A DNA stretch of 28,918 nt, taken from assembly GCA_016839425.1 (NCBI GenBank), contig JAEOUI010000416.1:1-28918 (forward strand). The letters run 5' to 3'. The DNA is from Promethearchaeota archaeon. Lineage in GTDB: Archaea > Asgardarchaeota > Lokiarchaeia > Sigynarchaeales > SOKP01. The notes beneath the pieces were generated by a model. It searched no databases. It saw only the letters and a program-made list of their open reading frames with translations, and was not told where the DNA came from. The translations under genes and the position numbers were made by a program. Positions 1-5,872 of this stretch are shown in pieces; the first letter of the stretch is position 1; every line of letters starts with the position of its first letter.

Positions 1-60
1 AAGAAGCGATCCAAATAAGATCGTTATAACTAATAAGAATTTGATTTTACGATTAGTCAT
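1..60 (-). CDS. 5' end of a secreted or membrane protein gene, running off the left edge
   Basis: Reading leftward from the ATG at 60, all 20 available codons are open and give MTNRKIKFLLVITILFGSLL. This is a short basic N-region followed by a hydrophobic core, as in an archaeal signal peptide or a first membrane helix. A TATA-like ATTTATAAAC lies on the same strand near 119-128, leaving a leader of about 40 nt if used. The gene is divergent from the operon starting at 526 and would share the control region 61-525 with it. Only 20 residues are visible, so the function cannot be named and the call depends on the frame staying open outside the window. Confidence 0.5.
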   Translation of the reverse strand, partial: MTNRKIKFLLVITILFGSLL

Positions 61-82
61 TATAAATCATGTTTTACAATGC

Positions 83-194
83 GTTTGAAATGTATTATGT
101 GAGAACTTATTTCGCTAGTTTATAAATATAATCTAGGCTTTATAAAGGAAGTTTGAAGTGCATATCATTTAGAAATTATTTCGCAAGTTTAAGG
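83..194. repeat. Imperfect direct repeat, two 44-bp copies spaced 68 bp apart
   Basis: The copies are 83-126 and 151-194. Both begin GTTTGAA and share TTATTTCGC followed by AGTTT, with a few substitutions and one shifted base between. The stretch AGGCTTTATAAAGG lies before the second copy, and a related AAGGCTTTACAAA follows it, so a longer degenerate unit is possible. Iteron-like in look, but with only two clear copies. Confidence 0.55.
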
Positions 195-345
195 CTTTAC
201 AAATTAGATTTTTCTAAATATGCCTGCTTAGGCTATGAGAACAAGTTAGCTCTTTTTTCTTCTAAAAAAATAAAAAATTCGTATGTCCCCTAGGCCTGGA
301 AAGAAAACAATTTTTTTCATGGTCCTAAAAATTCTTCTAAAAAAT

Positions 346-361
346 AATTTCTCGAGAAATT
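346..361. repeat. Perfect 16-bp palindrome
   Basis: AATTTCTCGAGAAATT is its own reverse complement, set in an A-run/T-run context that extends the symmetry imperfectly. It may be a dimeric protein binding site. Confidence 0.6.
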
Positions 362-372
362 TTTTATTCGCC

Positions 373-386
373 AACGAAATTTCGTT
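373..386. repeat. Perfect 14-bp palindrome
   Basis: AACGAAATTTCGTT is its own reverse complement and lies 11 bp to the right of the previous palindrome. The pair could be adjacent operator or origin-binding sites. Confidence 0.6.
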
Positions 387-407
387 CGTAGTCTAGGACG
401 CTCAATC

Positions 408-445
408 AACTTGCTTTTAGAGCCTGATAGCTCGTAAAGCAAGTT
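408..445. repeat. Long inverted repeat (hairpin-forming)
   Basis: AACTTGCTTT (408-417) pairs perfectly with AAAGCAAGTT (436-445). Inside, after a 2x2 mismatch, GAGC pairs with GCTC around a 6-nt loop. This gives 14 base pairs in total. It lies about 35 bp before the TATA box at 480, so it is probably a DNA site (origin or operator) rather than part of the downstream mRNA. Confidence 0.6.
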
Positions 446-479
446 CCATCGATCCAACATTACGGAAACAGTAGCAATG

Positions 480-510
480 TTTATATACTATGATTACTGT
501 AATAATAATA
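480..510 (+). promoter_or_regulatory. Promoter with class I operator-like 19-mer
   Basis: TATA box TTTATATA (480-487) is followed after 4 nt by GATTACTGTAATAATAATA (492-510), which would span the region between TATA box and transcription start. The same 19-mer, differing at two positions, sits at the same place in the promoters at 7341 and 11160. It contains the dyad ATTAC-T-GTAAT. It drives the zinc-ribbon gene at 526 and probably ArdC. Confidence 0.7.
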
Positions 511-525
511 TAGAACAATTTCTAA

Positions 526-696
526 ATGGTGATGAAAACGCAAAAAATAAACAAAACTGTCTCGAAAATGATGATGAAAAGCACTGTTTTATCAGTTGCT
601 GTTTGTTGCCCATGTTGTGGGATGAAAAACAAGTCTAATTACAAGGTCTGCAAATGCGGATCGATAAGTCCAATGGCTCGAATGGGCTTACTCTAA
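526..696 (+). CDS. Small zinc-ribbon protein (56 aa)
   Basis: A 57-codon frame encodes a lysine-rich N-terminus followed by a compact cysteine cluster, CCPCCG near residues 27-32 and CKCG near 43-46, typical of a small zinc ribbon. It is the first gene after the promoter at 480-510 and ends 26 nt before the ArdC start. The start is unclear: ATG 526 and ATG 532 overlap the GGTGAT at 528-533, which would be the ribosome-binding site of something just downstream, and the in-frame codon 4 nt after GGTGAT is ACG (538). Role unknown; small zinc-ribbon proteins in archaeal mobile elements are often DNA- or RNA-binding, but nothing here proves that. Confidence 0.65.
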   Translation: MVMKTQKINKTVSKMMMKSTVLSVAVCCPCCGMKNKSNYKVCKCGSISPMARMGLL

Positions 697-722
697 TTTT
701 TTTTTTTCTTGGTGATAATAAA

Positions 723-1589
723 ATGAGCGAACAATCTACTAAAAAAGACGCAAAACAAGAAAAGATAAGTGAAATGAAAGTCCTTTACAAAGCTTTTCTT
801 GAGAAAAAGGAGTTAAAGGAAGTTATTTCGCTTTTTGCTAATTTAAAAATGGTACATCAATATAGCTTTCGAAATCGTATCTTGGCAAATATCGAGGCTA
901 TAGGTCGAGGAATGGAAAAGTACAAGGGAACTTTGAATTCCTACGCTAATTGGAAAAAGCTTGGTTATAGCGTGCTAAAAGGAGAAAAAGGTCTCCCAAT
1001 TTTATTTCCATTTGTAGTGAAAGTCAAAAAAGAAGAGGGAGAAGAAAACGAGGAAAAGATCATTAACTTAACCCTTTTCAAGATCGGTTATACTTTCGAT
1101 ATTTCCCAAACTACCGCATATGAGGATTACCTTAAAGCTCACGAAGAAGCAGAAGAAAAGGTTTGGAAAAACGCAACTATCGAATATGAAGAAGCGAAAG
1201 GTTTTGTCGTTTCAAACTTTCCCGAAATAACCATTATCGAAAAAGAAGATCCAAACGAAGAAGCCAAGGGATTTTACAACGAGAAAACAAGGACAATCAC
1301 GATTTTAAGCAAAACATCTCAAACGATGTTCCATGAATTAGGACATCATCTGGGATCGAAGTTAAACCTTAATTTTAAAGGCGAATCTTCGTATGCTAAA
1401 AACGAAGTCATAGCCGAATTGGGTTGCTATCTATTAACGAAGGCTCATGTGGAGGATATTGAATATAACTTCACCTACTCAAACATTTGGTCAAGCAGAA
1501 TCGTTGATAATTTTGAAATTAAAGACTTTGAAAACATTTTTAAAACACTTGGAGATTACATTGCTAATCTCTTTAAGGTTGACGAGTAA
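723..1589 (+). CDS. ardC: ArdC-type antirestriction protein with zincin metallopeptidase domain
   Basis: The 288-residue protein has the two-part ArdC layout. An N-terminal ssDNA-binding-like part (about 45-130) carries SFRNRILANIEA, the W..LG..V.KGEKG signature and ILFPF. A C-terminal zincin part carries HELGHH at about 204-209 (HExxH) and a downstream acidic helix, AKNEVIAELG (225-234), suited to supply the third zinc ligand. ArdC proteins are carried by plasmids and protect incoming DNA from restriction; the archaeal member probably acts similarly in the cytoplasm on newly entered DNA. The start at 723 is chosen because GGTGAT sits at 712-717 with a 6-nt spacer. An in-frame ATG at 654 would start inside the preceding zinc-ribbon gene and is unlikely. 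It is near an origin-like region, where early-entry genes are often placed. Confidence 0.85.
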   Translation: MSEQSTKKDAKQEKISEMKVLYKAFLEKKELKEVISLFANLKMVHQYSFRNRILANIEAIGRGMEKYKGTLNSYANWKKLGYSVLKGEKGLPILFPFVVKVKKEEGEENEEKIINLTLFKIGYTFDISQTTAYEDYLKAHEEAEEKVWKNATIEYEEAKGFVVSNFPEITIIEKEDPNEEAKGFYNEKTRTITILSKTSQTMFHELGHHLGSKLNLNFKGESSYAKNEVIAELGCYLLTKAHVEDIEYNFTYSNIWSSRIVDNFEIKDFENIFKTLGDYIANLFKVDE

Positions 1590-1601
1590 AGGCTTCCTTT
1601 A
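1587..1601 (+). repeat. Small hairpin at the ArdC stop codon
   Basis: TAAAGG, loop CTT, CCTTTA forms a perfect 6-bp stem starting at the stop codon. The CTT loop equals that of the hairpin at 2745-2767, but the 5' TTTTTTAA flank of the other elements is missing, so it is at most a relative. Confidence 0.35.
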
Positions 1602-1628
1602 TCGCAACATACTTAAAAATCAAACAAG

Positions 1629-1865
1629 ATGGATAAAATGAAATTGAAATTCGAAAACGGGCAAAGGGTTAACAATGGAGAATTGCAACTTCTCCTGCAA
1701 TACGCTTGGTCTAGCATTGAAATCATGGACGACTTAGAAAAAACCACACTTTACAATTTCTTGAGAAAGATTAACGAGAATATAAGAACAAAGGATATCT
1801 CGATTGATAATGTTACCTGCGATCTAATGAACGATTTAGATAATTTGGAGATGAAAGATGACTAG
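1629..1865 (+). CDS. Hypothetical 78-aa protein
   Basis: Not recognised. An acidic, probably all-helical small protein with LQLLLQYAWSSIEIMDDLE near the N-terminus and an acidic C-terminus; one cysteine, no zinc motif. It lies 39 nt after ArdC on the same strand and overlaps the next gene by 8 nt (ATGAAAGATGACTAG arrangement), so the two are probably translationally coupled. No clear GGTGAT precedes ATG 1629; the leader holds only AT-rich sequence and the hairpin at 1587-1601. Small acidic proteins beside ArdC on plasmids are sometimes anti-defence or regulatory; that is only a guess. Confidence 0.6.
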   Translation: MDKMKLKFENGQRVNNGELQLLLQYAWSSIEIMDDLEKTTLYNFLRKINENIRTKDISIDNVTCDLMNDLDNLEMKDD

Positions 1866-1998
1866 GGTAATATATGTTTGCATGGAATGCGAAGACGAAT
1901 ACGATGCAAAAGTAATCGAGGATGGTAAGAATAAAAAAAGATTTGTTGAAACTAGAATCTGTCCCACATGTGCTAAAAGCATGGGAGAGACGGATTAA
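1858..1998 (+). CDS. Small zinc-ribbon protein (46 aa)
   Basis: A short gene starting at ATG 1858 inside the end of the preceding gene (8-nt overlap) and ending with TAA at 1996-1998. The product has two CxxC knuckles, CMEC (residues 8-11) and CPTC (35-38), separated by 23 residues of charged sequence, the pattern of a minimal zinc ribbon. The overlap implies coupled translation with the 78-aa gene. It is followed by the hairpin leader at 2035-2085. Function unknown; it may be a nucleic-acid or protein adaptor. The paired cysteines make a real gene much more likely than a chance frame. Confidence 0.65.
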   Translation: MTRVIYVCMECEDEYDAKVIEDGKNKKRFVETRICPTCAKSMGETD

Positions 1999-2034
1999 AA
2001 ACAAGAGGTTAGAAACTTGGCGTTGAGCCAATAA

Positions 2035-2085
2035 TTTTTTAAGCTAGGCCCGTATCGGACTTGGTAAAAATTAAAAAAAGGTGAT
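2035..2085 (+). promoter_or_regulatory. Hairpin leader element, copy 1
   Basis: Order: TTTTTT (2035-2040), AA, a stem of 10 positions (2043-2052 with 2056-2065) closing a TAT loop, a 14-nt A-rich spacer, then GGTGAT (2080-2085). The stem has one mismatch and three G-T wobbles. Copies at 2450-2501 and 2737-2787 keep the layout but change the stem sequence, with pairing kept. Confidence 0.65.
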
Positions 2086-2088
2086 GAA

Positions 2089-2283
2089 GTGAAAATGGAA
2101 ATTGATAAAAATAGACTATTGAAAACCTATAACGAGTTAGATTTAAAGGTTCTTCAATCAAAAGGATTATCGGATTACGAAAAATATGTCATTTCAAACA
2201 AGAATTATGAAGCCTTTGGTTTAGATCTCGAAAGAGTTCCAAATCCTGAATTAGAATTATCTCAGAGGGTTAAAGATGAGTGA
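2089..2283 (+). CDS. Hypothetical 62-64-aa helical protein
   Basis: Not recognised. The protein is charged and probably helical, with LLKTYNELDLKVLQSKGLSDYEKYV near the N-terminus and no cysteines. GGTGAT (2080-2085) precedes two in-frame starts, GTG 2089 (3-nt spacer) and ATG 2095 (9-nt spacer). The identical arrangement, GGTGATGAAGTGAAAATGGA, occurs at 4131, so these two leaders share an origin although their genes do not. It overlaps the next gene by 8 nt, the same overlap seen between 1629 and 1858: helical protein first, zinc ribbon second. This suggests repeated two-gene cassettes. Confidence 0.6.
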   Translation: MKMEIDKNRLLKTYNELDLKVLQSKGLSDYEKYVISNKNYEAFGLDLERVPNPELELSQRVKDE

Positions 2284-2443
2284 AATTCTTTTTACGGATG
2301 TAGGAATTACATCCTGTATTATTTGTACTAAAGTTGAGAAGGGTTATCTTGTTGAAACTCCACTTTTCGAAGGCGCAATTTGTAATTCTTGCTTGATTAC
2401 GATCCTTTATGACAAGTTCAAAGAAGTTTATCCCGATATATAA
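2276..2443 (+). CDS. Small zinc-ribbon protein (55 aa)
   Basis: ATG 2276 lies within the last codons of the previous gene (8-nt overlap); the frame ends with TAA at 2441-2443. The product carries CIIC (residues 14-17) and CNSC (36-39), a four-cysteine zinc-ribbon pattern very like the 46-aa protein at 1858. It ends with a short amphipathic helix. It is followed 6 nt later by the TTTTTT of hairpin copy 2. Function unknown. Together with the preceding gene it repeats the organisation of 1629-1998. Confidence 0.65.
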   Translation: MSEILFTDVGITSCIICTKVEKGYLVETPLFEGAICNSCLITILYDKFKEVYPDI

Positions 2444-2729
2444 TCAATGTTTTTTAAGCTTTACTCGTATCGAGTTAAGCGAAAACACTCAAAAAGGTGA
2501 TGATACGCAAGATCAAATAGAAGCTAAATCATGTTGTAAGTGCAAGAATCGAGCAACAAAGACAATTGAATTGACATCTTATAATATTATTCTCCACGAA
2601 ACCCTTCTTGAATATGTCTTCGTAGAAGACAAGGAAGACCTTCTAGAAAGGGGAATACCTGTGAGATATTATTGCGACAAGCATTACAACAAGATAATCA
2701 AGAGAAAAAAACTAAAAATTGGCATTTAA
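2409..2729 (+). CDS. Zinc-knuckle protein; true start probably at 2505 (ACG) rather than 2409
   Basis: The conserved part begins with CCKC and continues to a C-terminal CDKH, consistent with one bound zinc, and ends in a basic tail (KRKKLK). The only standard upstream start is ATG 2409, which overlaps the preceding gene by 35 nt and forces the hairpin leader (2450-2501) to be translated. That leader has the same T-run, 10-position stem and GGTGAT as the one before 2089, and 3 nt after its GGTGAT (2496-2501) the in-frame codon is ACG (2505). No ATG, GTG or TTG follows until TTG 2571, after the CCKC knuckle. An ACG start at 2505 (74 aa) is therefore a serious option. Function unknown. Confidence 0.65.
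   Translation: MTSSKKFIPIYNQCFLSFTRIELSENTQKGDDTQDQIEAKSCCKCKNRATKTIELTSYNIILHETLLEYVFVEDKEDLLERGIPVRYYCDKHYNKIIKRKKLKIGI
2450..2501 (+). promoter_or_regulatory. Hairpin leader element, copy 2
   Basis: TTTTTT (2450-2455), AA, stem GCTTTACTCG (2458-2467), loop TAT, stem CGAGTTAAGC (2471-2480), a 15-nt spacer GAAAACACTCAAAAA, then GGTGAT (2496-2501). Nine of ten stem positions pair. Stem sequence differs from copies 1 and 3 while pairing is maintained. Confidence 0.7.
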
Positions 2730-2736
2730 CTTTAAA

Positions 2737-2787
2737 TTTTTTAAGCCGGACTTGCTTCAAGTCAGGCGAAAATTTGAAGAAAGATGA
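2737..2787 (+). promoter_or_regulatory. Hairpin leader element, copy 3 (no clear gene behind it)
   Basis: TTTTTT (2737-2742), AA, stem GCCGGACTTG (2745-2754), loop CTT, stem CAAGTCAGGC (2758-2767), then GCGAAAA-like spacer and AAGATGAT where copies 1 and 2 have GGTGAT. Nine of ten positions pair. Only a 16-codon frame follows, so this may be a leader whose gene was lost. Confidence 0.65.
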
Positions 2788-3198
2788 TTACATTGCATAT
2801 ATCCTCTATGTGTAATTTCTCAAGAATTTATTGATAAGATAACGAATTTAAAAAGAAGGTAATGGAAATTATTATCGACTTATAAATTCGAAAAATTTTT
2901 TTAAAATCCTTTTTTTTAAGACTTATTAAACTAAAGTTATAAGGCGAATTGGTATCATTTCAACATCCAGGGCTATCTCCAATATTCAGATCTGGAACGA
3001 AAACAATATTTTCATTGCCCCAATTTTTGATTTTTTTTTTAGCCTTTTTTTAGAGAAAGGGTTTAGAAGCCTTGGAAGTGCGTTTTTCAATTCAAAAATG
3101 TCCTGTAGGTAACTTTTTTCGCGATGGATCCTAGATATTTTTGCTGAAAATTAACCTGAGATTACAAGTTAAAATTAAAAAGATTAAAAAAAATATAT
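2788..3198. other. Gene-free convergent region
   Basis: About 410 bp between a rightward and a leftward gene. It contains T-runs (for example 2893-2901, 2910-2917, 3031-3040) that could end transcription from the left, and a weaker fourth copy of the hairpin layout: T8 (2910-2917), AAG, CTTAT pairing with ATAAG (2922-2943), followed by GCGAA as in copies 2 and 3. TCCAG (2970-2974) with CTGGA (2994-2998) can also pair. No reading frame worth calling was seen. Confidence 0.45.
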
Positions 3199-3585
3199 TT
3201 ATGATTTTTTGTTTTTCTTCTTGTTCTTCTTGTTTTTTTTCTTGCTTTTCTTCTGTTTGGGTGTTTTTTTAGGAGCTGAGGACTTAGCTGGTATTTTTTT
3301 AATTGCCGAATCTATGTTTTGAACATCTGAACGATTTATATTGCCACTCCAAGCGGAATTAGGCGTATCGTAATTCGTTTTTGCTTGAAGTGCGTTATCT
3401 ATTGCTATGGCGTGAGCTGATCTTTTTGAATTGATTCGCTTAGCCTCTTCCATTGAAATTGGTCTTGCGTTTATTGGTCGTTTCGTATAGTTTTGATAAT
3501 GTGCGGGAACATTAACTTTCTTTCCGTCTTTTCTTGTATAGCTATATGCTTTTACTAATTTTTTTGTTTGTATTTCTTTTGGCAC
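3199..3585 (-). CDS. Small basic protein with lysine-rich tail (128 aa)
   Basis: The N-terminal third contains VKAYSYTRKDGKKVNVPAHY, a short motif of the 'YTRKDGxxVxxHxR' kind seen in small basic proteins of phages, plasmids and archaea. The last 30 residues are almost entirely lysine with asparagine and serine, which would bind nucleic acid or membrane electrostatically. Starts at GTG 3585, 5 nt after AGTGAT (a GGTGAT variant). It follows the 119-aa gene with 6 nt between, and both share the promoter at 3985-4015. Function unknown; a DNA-condensing or nucleoid/virion-associated role is plausible from composition only. The lysine tail is encoded by low-complexity AAR runs. Confidence 0.7.
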   Translation of the reverse strand: MPKEIQTKKLVKAYSYTRKDGKKVNVPAHYQNYTKRPINARPISMEEAKRINSKRSAHAIAIDNALQAKTNYDTPNSAWSGNINRSDVQNIDSAIKKIPAKSSAPKKTPKQKKSKKKNKKNKKKNKKS

Positions 3586-3591
3586 GATTTA

Positions 3592-3951
3592 TCACTCTGG
3601 TTTTGGTTTATATAACCTCCAAGTCTTACCATTGTCCCAAGACGCATAAGGTCTATTATTCTTGGATTTAAACATGGGTTGTTTCTTCCAAGAATTAAAA
3701 TCGTAAGGCGTATAAATTCTATTATGCCTTATTTTCCATCTTAGATTCTTGTTTTTTCCAAAAGCGTTTACTCGTTCGAAAGTCTTGACTCTGAAGGTTC
3801 CTTTCTTTTTTTGCTCGGTAATTTGGTACTTGATCGTTCCAACTTTAACATCTTTTGGTAGCTTGTCGTCTAGGAGAATGTCTTTTATTGGTAGTTTTGG
3901 ATATGGATCTCTTTTTGGATGTTTAATTTTTTTCTCGGTTTTTTTTGCCAT
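3592..3951 (-). CDS. Small basic protein (119 aa)
   Basis: Not recognised. Strongly basic throughout and rich in aromatic residues in the C-terminal half (WKIRHNRIYTPYDFNSW, YASWDNGKTWRLYKPKPE), suggesting a small beta-rich domain that binds nucleic acid. The N-terminus is a lysine-rich, probably disordered arm. ATG 3951 is preceded by GAGTGAT with a 5-nt spacer. First gene of a two-gene leftward operon driven by a promoter whose 18-bp element is shared with the gene at 19070. Its neighbour is also highly basic, so the pair may act together on DNA. Confidence 0.7.
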   Translation of the reverse strand: MAKKTEKKIKHPKRDPYPKLPIKDILLDDKLPKDVKVGTIKYQITEQKKKGTFRVKTFERVNAFGKNKNLRWKIRHNRIYTPYDFNSWKKQPMFKSKNNRPYASWDNGKTWRLYKPKPE

Positions 3952-3984
3952 GAAAAATCACTCATGTATTTGAATTGCAAGTTT

Positions 3985-4015
3985 GCTAATAAACCTAATC
4001 TCAACCTTTAAATAT
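3985..4015 (-). promoter_or_regulatory. Promoter with class II 18-bp element
   Basis: On the minus strand the TATA-like ATATTTAAA (4007-4015) is followed by GAGATTAGGTTTATTAGC (4002-3985). The promoter at 19115-19143 has the same element with a single difference (AC for GC at the end) at nearly the same distance from its TATA box. Confidence 0.65.
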
Positions 4016-4088
4016 CTTCTTTCCGTTAGAAAAAGCTCACGACTTTACCGCTTGAACTTCACGGATTTTAGCCAATTTTCGCATAATG

Positions 4089-4136
4089 CTTAAATATGTC
4101 GTGTCAATTATTTTATTTTAAAGGTTAAAAGGTGAT
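4089..4136 (+). promoter_or_regulatory. TATA box and ribosome-binding site for the 4140 gene
   Basis: CTTAAATAT (4089-4097) is a good archaeal TATA box, placing transcription start near 4120. GGTGAT follows at 4131-4136. The stretch from GGTGAT to ATGGA is identical to that at 2080. Confidence 0.55.
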
Positions 4137-4139
4137 GAA

Positions 4140-5111
4140 GTGAAAATGGAATATAATTACGGACATGTTTGCACGAAATGTGGAAAACATTACATACGAA
4201 CCCCATGGGCGTTTAAGCACGGGCAAAAACCAGGTCATATTGTCGTAAAAGTAGAGCCTAAACCCAAACTTGACACGCTTGCGGTATTGGATCGAATTGA
4301 CGCAATTGAAAACGAGTTAGGATCGTTTGCCAATTCGTTAAAGACGATTGAAAGTCAATTGGTACAAGGCGTTTATGTCGTTAATGGCGAGGGTAAACAA
4401 GTTCACGATATTGATATTAGACCAATTAGAAGACCAGGACAATCTAACGCAAATAAAGATCAAAGACCACCAGGCCTAGGGGACATTGTAAAAGGCATTA
4501 AGGACTTGTTTAGAACGGCTGAGAAAGGCGTGCAGAAAGGTTTATCAGAAATCTTAAAATCAACCGAACAATTGTTAATTGAAGAATTGGTTGAAAAGAT
4601 GATGAATTTGGAAGAATTAGAAGAGAAGAAAACGCGACTCGAACAAAAGAGATCTTCCTTTAATAATTCTCCTAAAGGAAAGCAAGAATTAGCAGGATTA
4701 GAGAAAGAAATTGAAGGCATTATTGGCACGATGAAAGAAGATAACAATATTTTGGAACAATTAAAATTAAAGTTCGTGAGATTAAAGACAAAGCAGATAG
4801 AACGAGAACAAGAACTACTAAGAGTGAACGAATTTGAGGCGAGAGACTTGCAACTAGCTGACGGACAAGATATTCCAGAAATACCGACTGAAGAAGTTGC
4901 ATTAATAGAAGAGATGATAAAAAGCGCATCTATTCTAGAAGAATTAAGAGATTCCAAAAAGTTTCAAGACGAAATCATGCATTTTAATAGATTAAAAGAA
5001 AAGGCTTATCAAATTAAAACGCAAAGACAAAAGGAAACACAAGAAAAACTGGATCGACAAGTTGAAACAGAAGAACAGATATTAGCTGGGGAACAAGTTC
5101 TATTAAATTAG
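4140..5111 (+). CDS. C2H2 zinc finger plus long coiled coil (about 323 aa)
   Basis: Residues about 10-35 fit a classical C2H2 finger: C-x2-C-x12-H-x5-H (CTKC...H...H). A proline-rich linker (about 85-110, RPIRRPGQ...RPPGLGD) leads into an amphipathic helix and then about 180 residues of charged heptad-like sequence, rich in E, K, L and Q, predicted to be coiled coil. No enzyme motif. Start is GTG 4140 or, more likely, ATG 4146 (9 nt after GGTGAT). Transcribed with the next gene, 12 nt downstream, which also joins zinc knuckles to helices. It may be a DNA-bound scaffold or segregation factor; that is inference from architecture. A frame on the opposite strand is a shadow. Confidence 0.75.
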   Translation: MKMEYNYGHVCTKCGKHYIRTPWAFKHGQKPGHIVVKVEPKPKLDTLAVLDRIDAIENELGSFANSLKTIESQLVQGVYVVNGEGKQVHDIDIRPIRRPGQSNANKDQRPPGLGDIVKGIKDLFRTAEKGVQKGLSEILKSTEQLLIEELVEKMMNLEELEEKKTRLEQKRSSFNNSPKGKQELAGLEKEIEGIIGTMKEDNNILEQLKLKFVRLKTKQIEREQELLRVNEFEARDLQLADGQDIPEIPTEEVALIEEMIKSASILEELRDSKKFQDEIMHFNRLKEKAYQIKTQRQKETQEKLDRQVETEEQILAGEQVLLN

Positions 5112-5123
5112 GAGAAACTTGAC

Positions 5124-5660
5124 ATGAAATGCATAATTTGTGGTGAAGCATTACCAAGAAATCAGAGAAAATATTGTCATCGGTGCAAGGACGCTAATTG
5201 GAGATGTTTGAAATGCCCTAAAACACCCGAACAAAAGGGTAGTTGTGATAATCGAATTGACGCAAGGCATAACGATTACTGCAAGGAGTTTGACGAATTA
5301 ATAGACTTACGAGCAAAAGAAAGTCAGGAGTTTTTGAGAAAAGCTCAAAAATATGTAGATGAAATTGAGAGAGAAGAACTTTCGAAAAATCGCGATTTAG
5401 CTCTATCGTATTTAGATAATTCGTTAAAATTCTTGGATAAATTAGGCGACTATATTGGATTCATCGAAGTCATGGTAAAGTCGTTCGAAAGCGATAAGAT
5501 TCTTCAATATAAGAATGAAAATAATATCATGGACAAGAATTACGATTATTGGAACAACGCATATCAAGATTTTTCAGGTTCGCTGGACGAGTTGATCAAG
5601 AAATACGAGCGTTTTCATAGAGTTTATTTTGCAAAAATAAATCGAATGAGACAAGAATGA
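5124..5660 (+). CDS. Multi-zinc-ribbon protein with helical C-terminus (178 aa)
   Basis: The first 55 residues hold CIIC and CHRC (a double-CxxC ribbon), then CLKC and further cysteines and a histidine (SCDNRIDARHNDYC), enough for two zinc sites. The rest is helical and charged, probably coiled coil. ATG 5124 is preceded by AGGAG (5111-5115) overlapping the stop region of the upstream gene, so the pair is an operon. Resembles the DksA-like or RING-like small zinc proteins only in general layout; no family assigned. Transcription probably ends in the T-runs from 5700 on. Confidence 0.7.
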   Translation: MKCIICGEALPRNQRKYCHRCKDANWRCLKCPKTPEQKGSCDNRIDARHNDYCKEFDELIDLRAKESQEFLRKAQKYVDEIEREELSKNRDLALSYLDNSLKFLDKLGDYIGFIEVMVKSFESDKILQYKNENNIMDKNYDYWNNAYQDFSGSLDELIKKYERFHRVYFAKINRMRQE

Positions 5661-5872
5661 TTTTAAACTTGTCATATGAGCCTGAACCATAGCCCGTATA
5701 TTTTTTAAAAAAAAATTTTAGACATCAAATAAAAATTGTATGTTTAAAAAAATACCAATCTTAATCTTTCTTTTTAATCGTTAAAAAGTCCTGATTTTCG
5801 CATTCAAAAAAAAAAGTAGTTATAATAACTACATGAAAATAAAATAATTTTAAAAAAAATATAAAGTTAAGA
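5661..5872. terminator. Convergent AT-rich terminator region
   Basis: Between converging genes. On the plus strand T-runs at 5701-5706, 5713-5717 and beyond suit archaeal U-tract termination. On the minus strand the A-runs at 5806-5815 and 5853-5860 provide U-tracts for the PCNA transcript. No gene was seen here. Confidence 0.5.

Larger units (their letters stand above)
61..525. other. Gene-free divergent control region, candidate origin
   Basis: No convincing coding sequence was found on either strand. The stretch holds an imperfect 44-bp direct repeat (83-126 and 151-194), two perfect palindromes (346-361 and 373-386), a 38-bp inverted repeat (408-445) and the promoter of the rightward operon (480-510). 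It separates a leftward signal-peptide gene from a rightward zinc-ribbon/ArdC operon. Iteron-like repeats plus palindromes in an AT-rich divergent intergenic region suit a replication origin or a multi-operator control region; the sequence does not decide between them. Confidence 0.5.

Noticed and set aside
654..722. N-terminal extension of ArdC to ATG 654
   Set aside because: It lies inside the preceding zinc-ribbon gene in another frame, and GGTGAT at 712-717 correctly positions ATG 723.
2035..2767. Hairpins as intrinsic terminators
   Set aside because: The T-run comes before the stem rather than after it on the coding strand, and the other strand has no T-run after the stem.
2035..2787. 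True integron attC sites
   Set aside because: No integron-type integrase is visible, and the core R-box/L-box sequences (RYYYAAC/GTTRRRY) were not seen.
4460..4957. Leftward reading frame opposite the coiled-coil gene
   Set aside because: Low-complexity serine-rich shadow of the Glu/Lys-rich coiled coil; no start signal.
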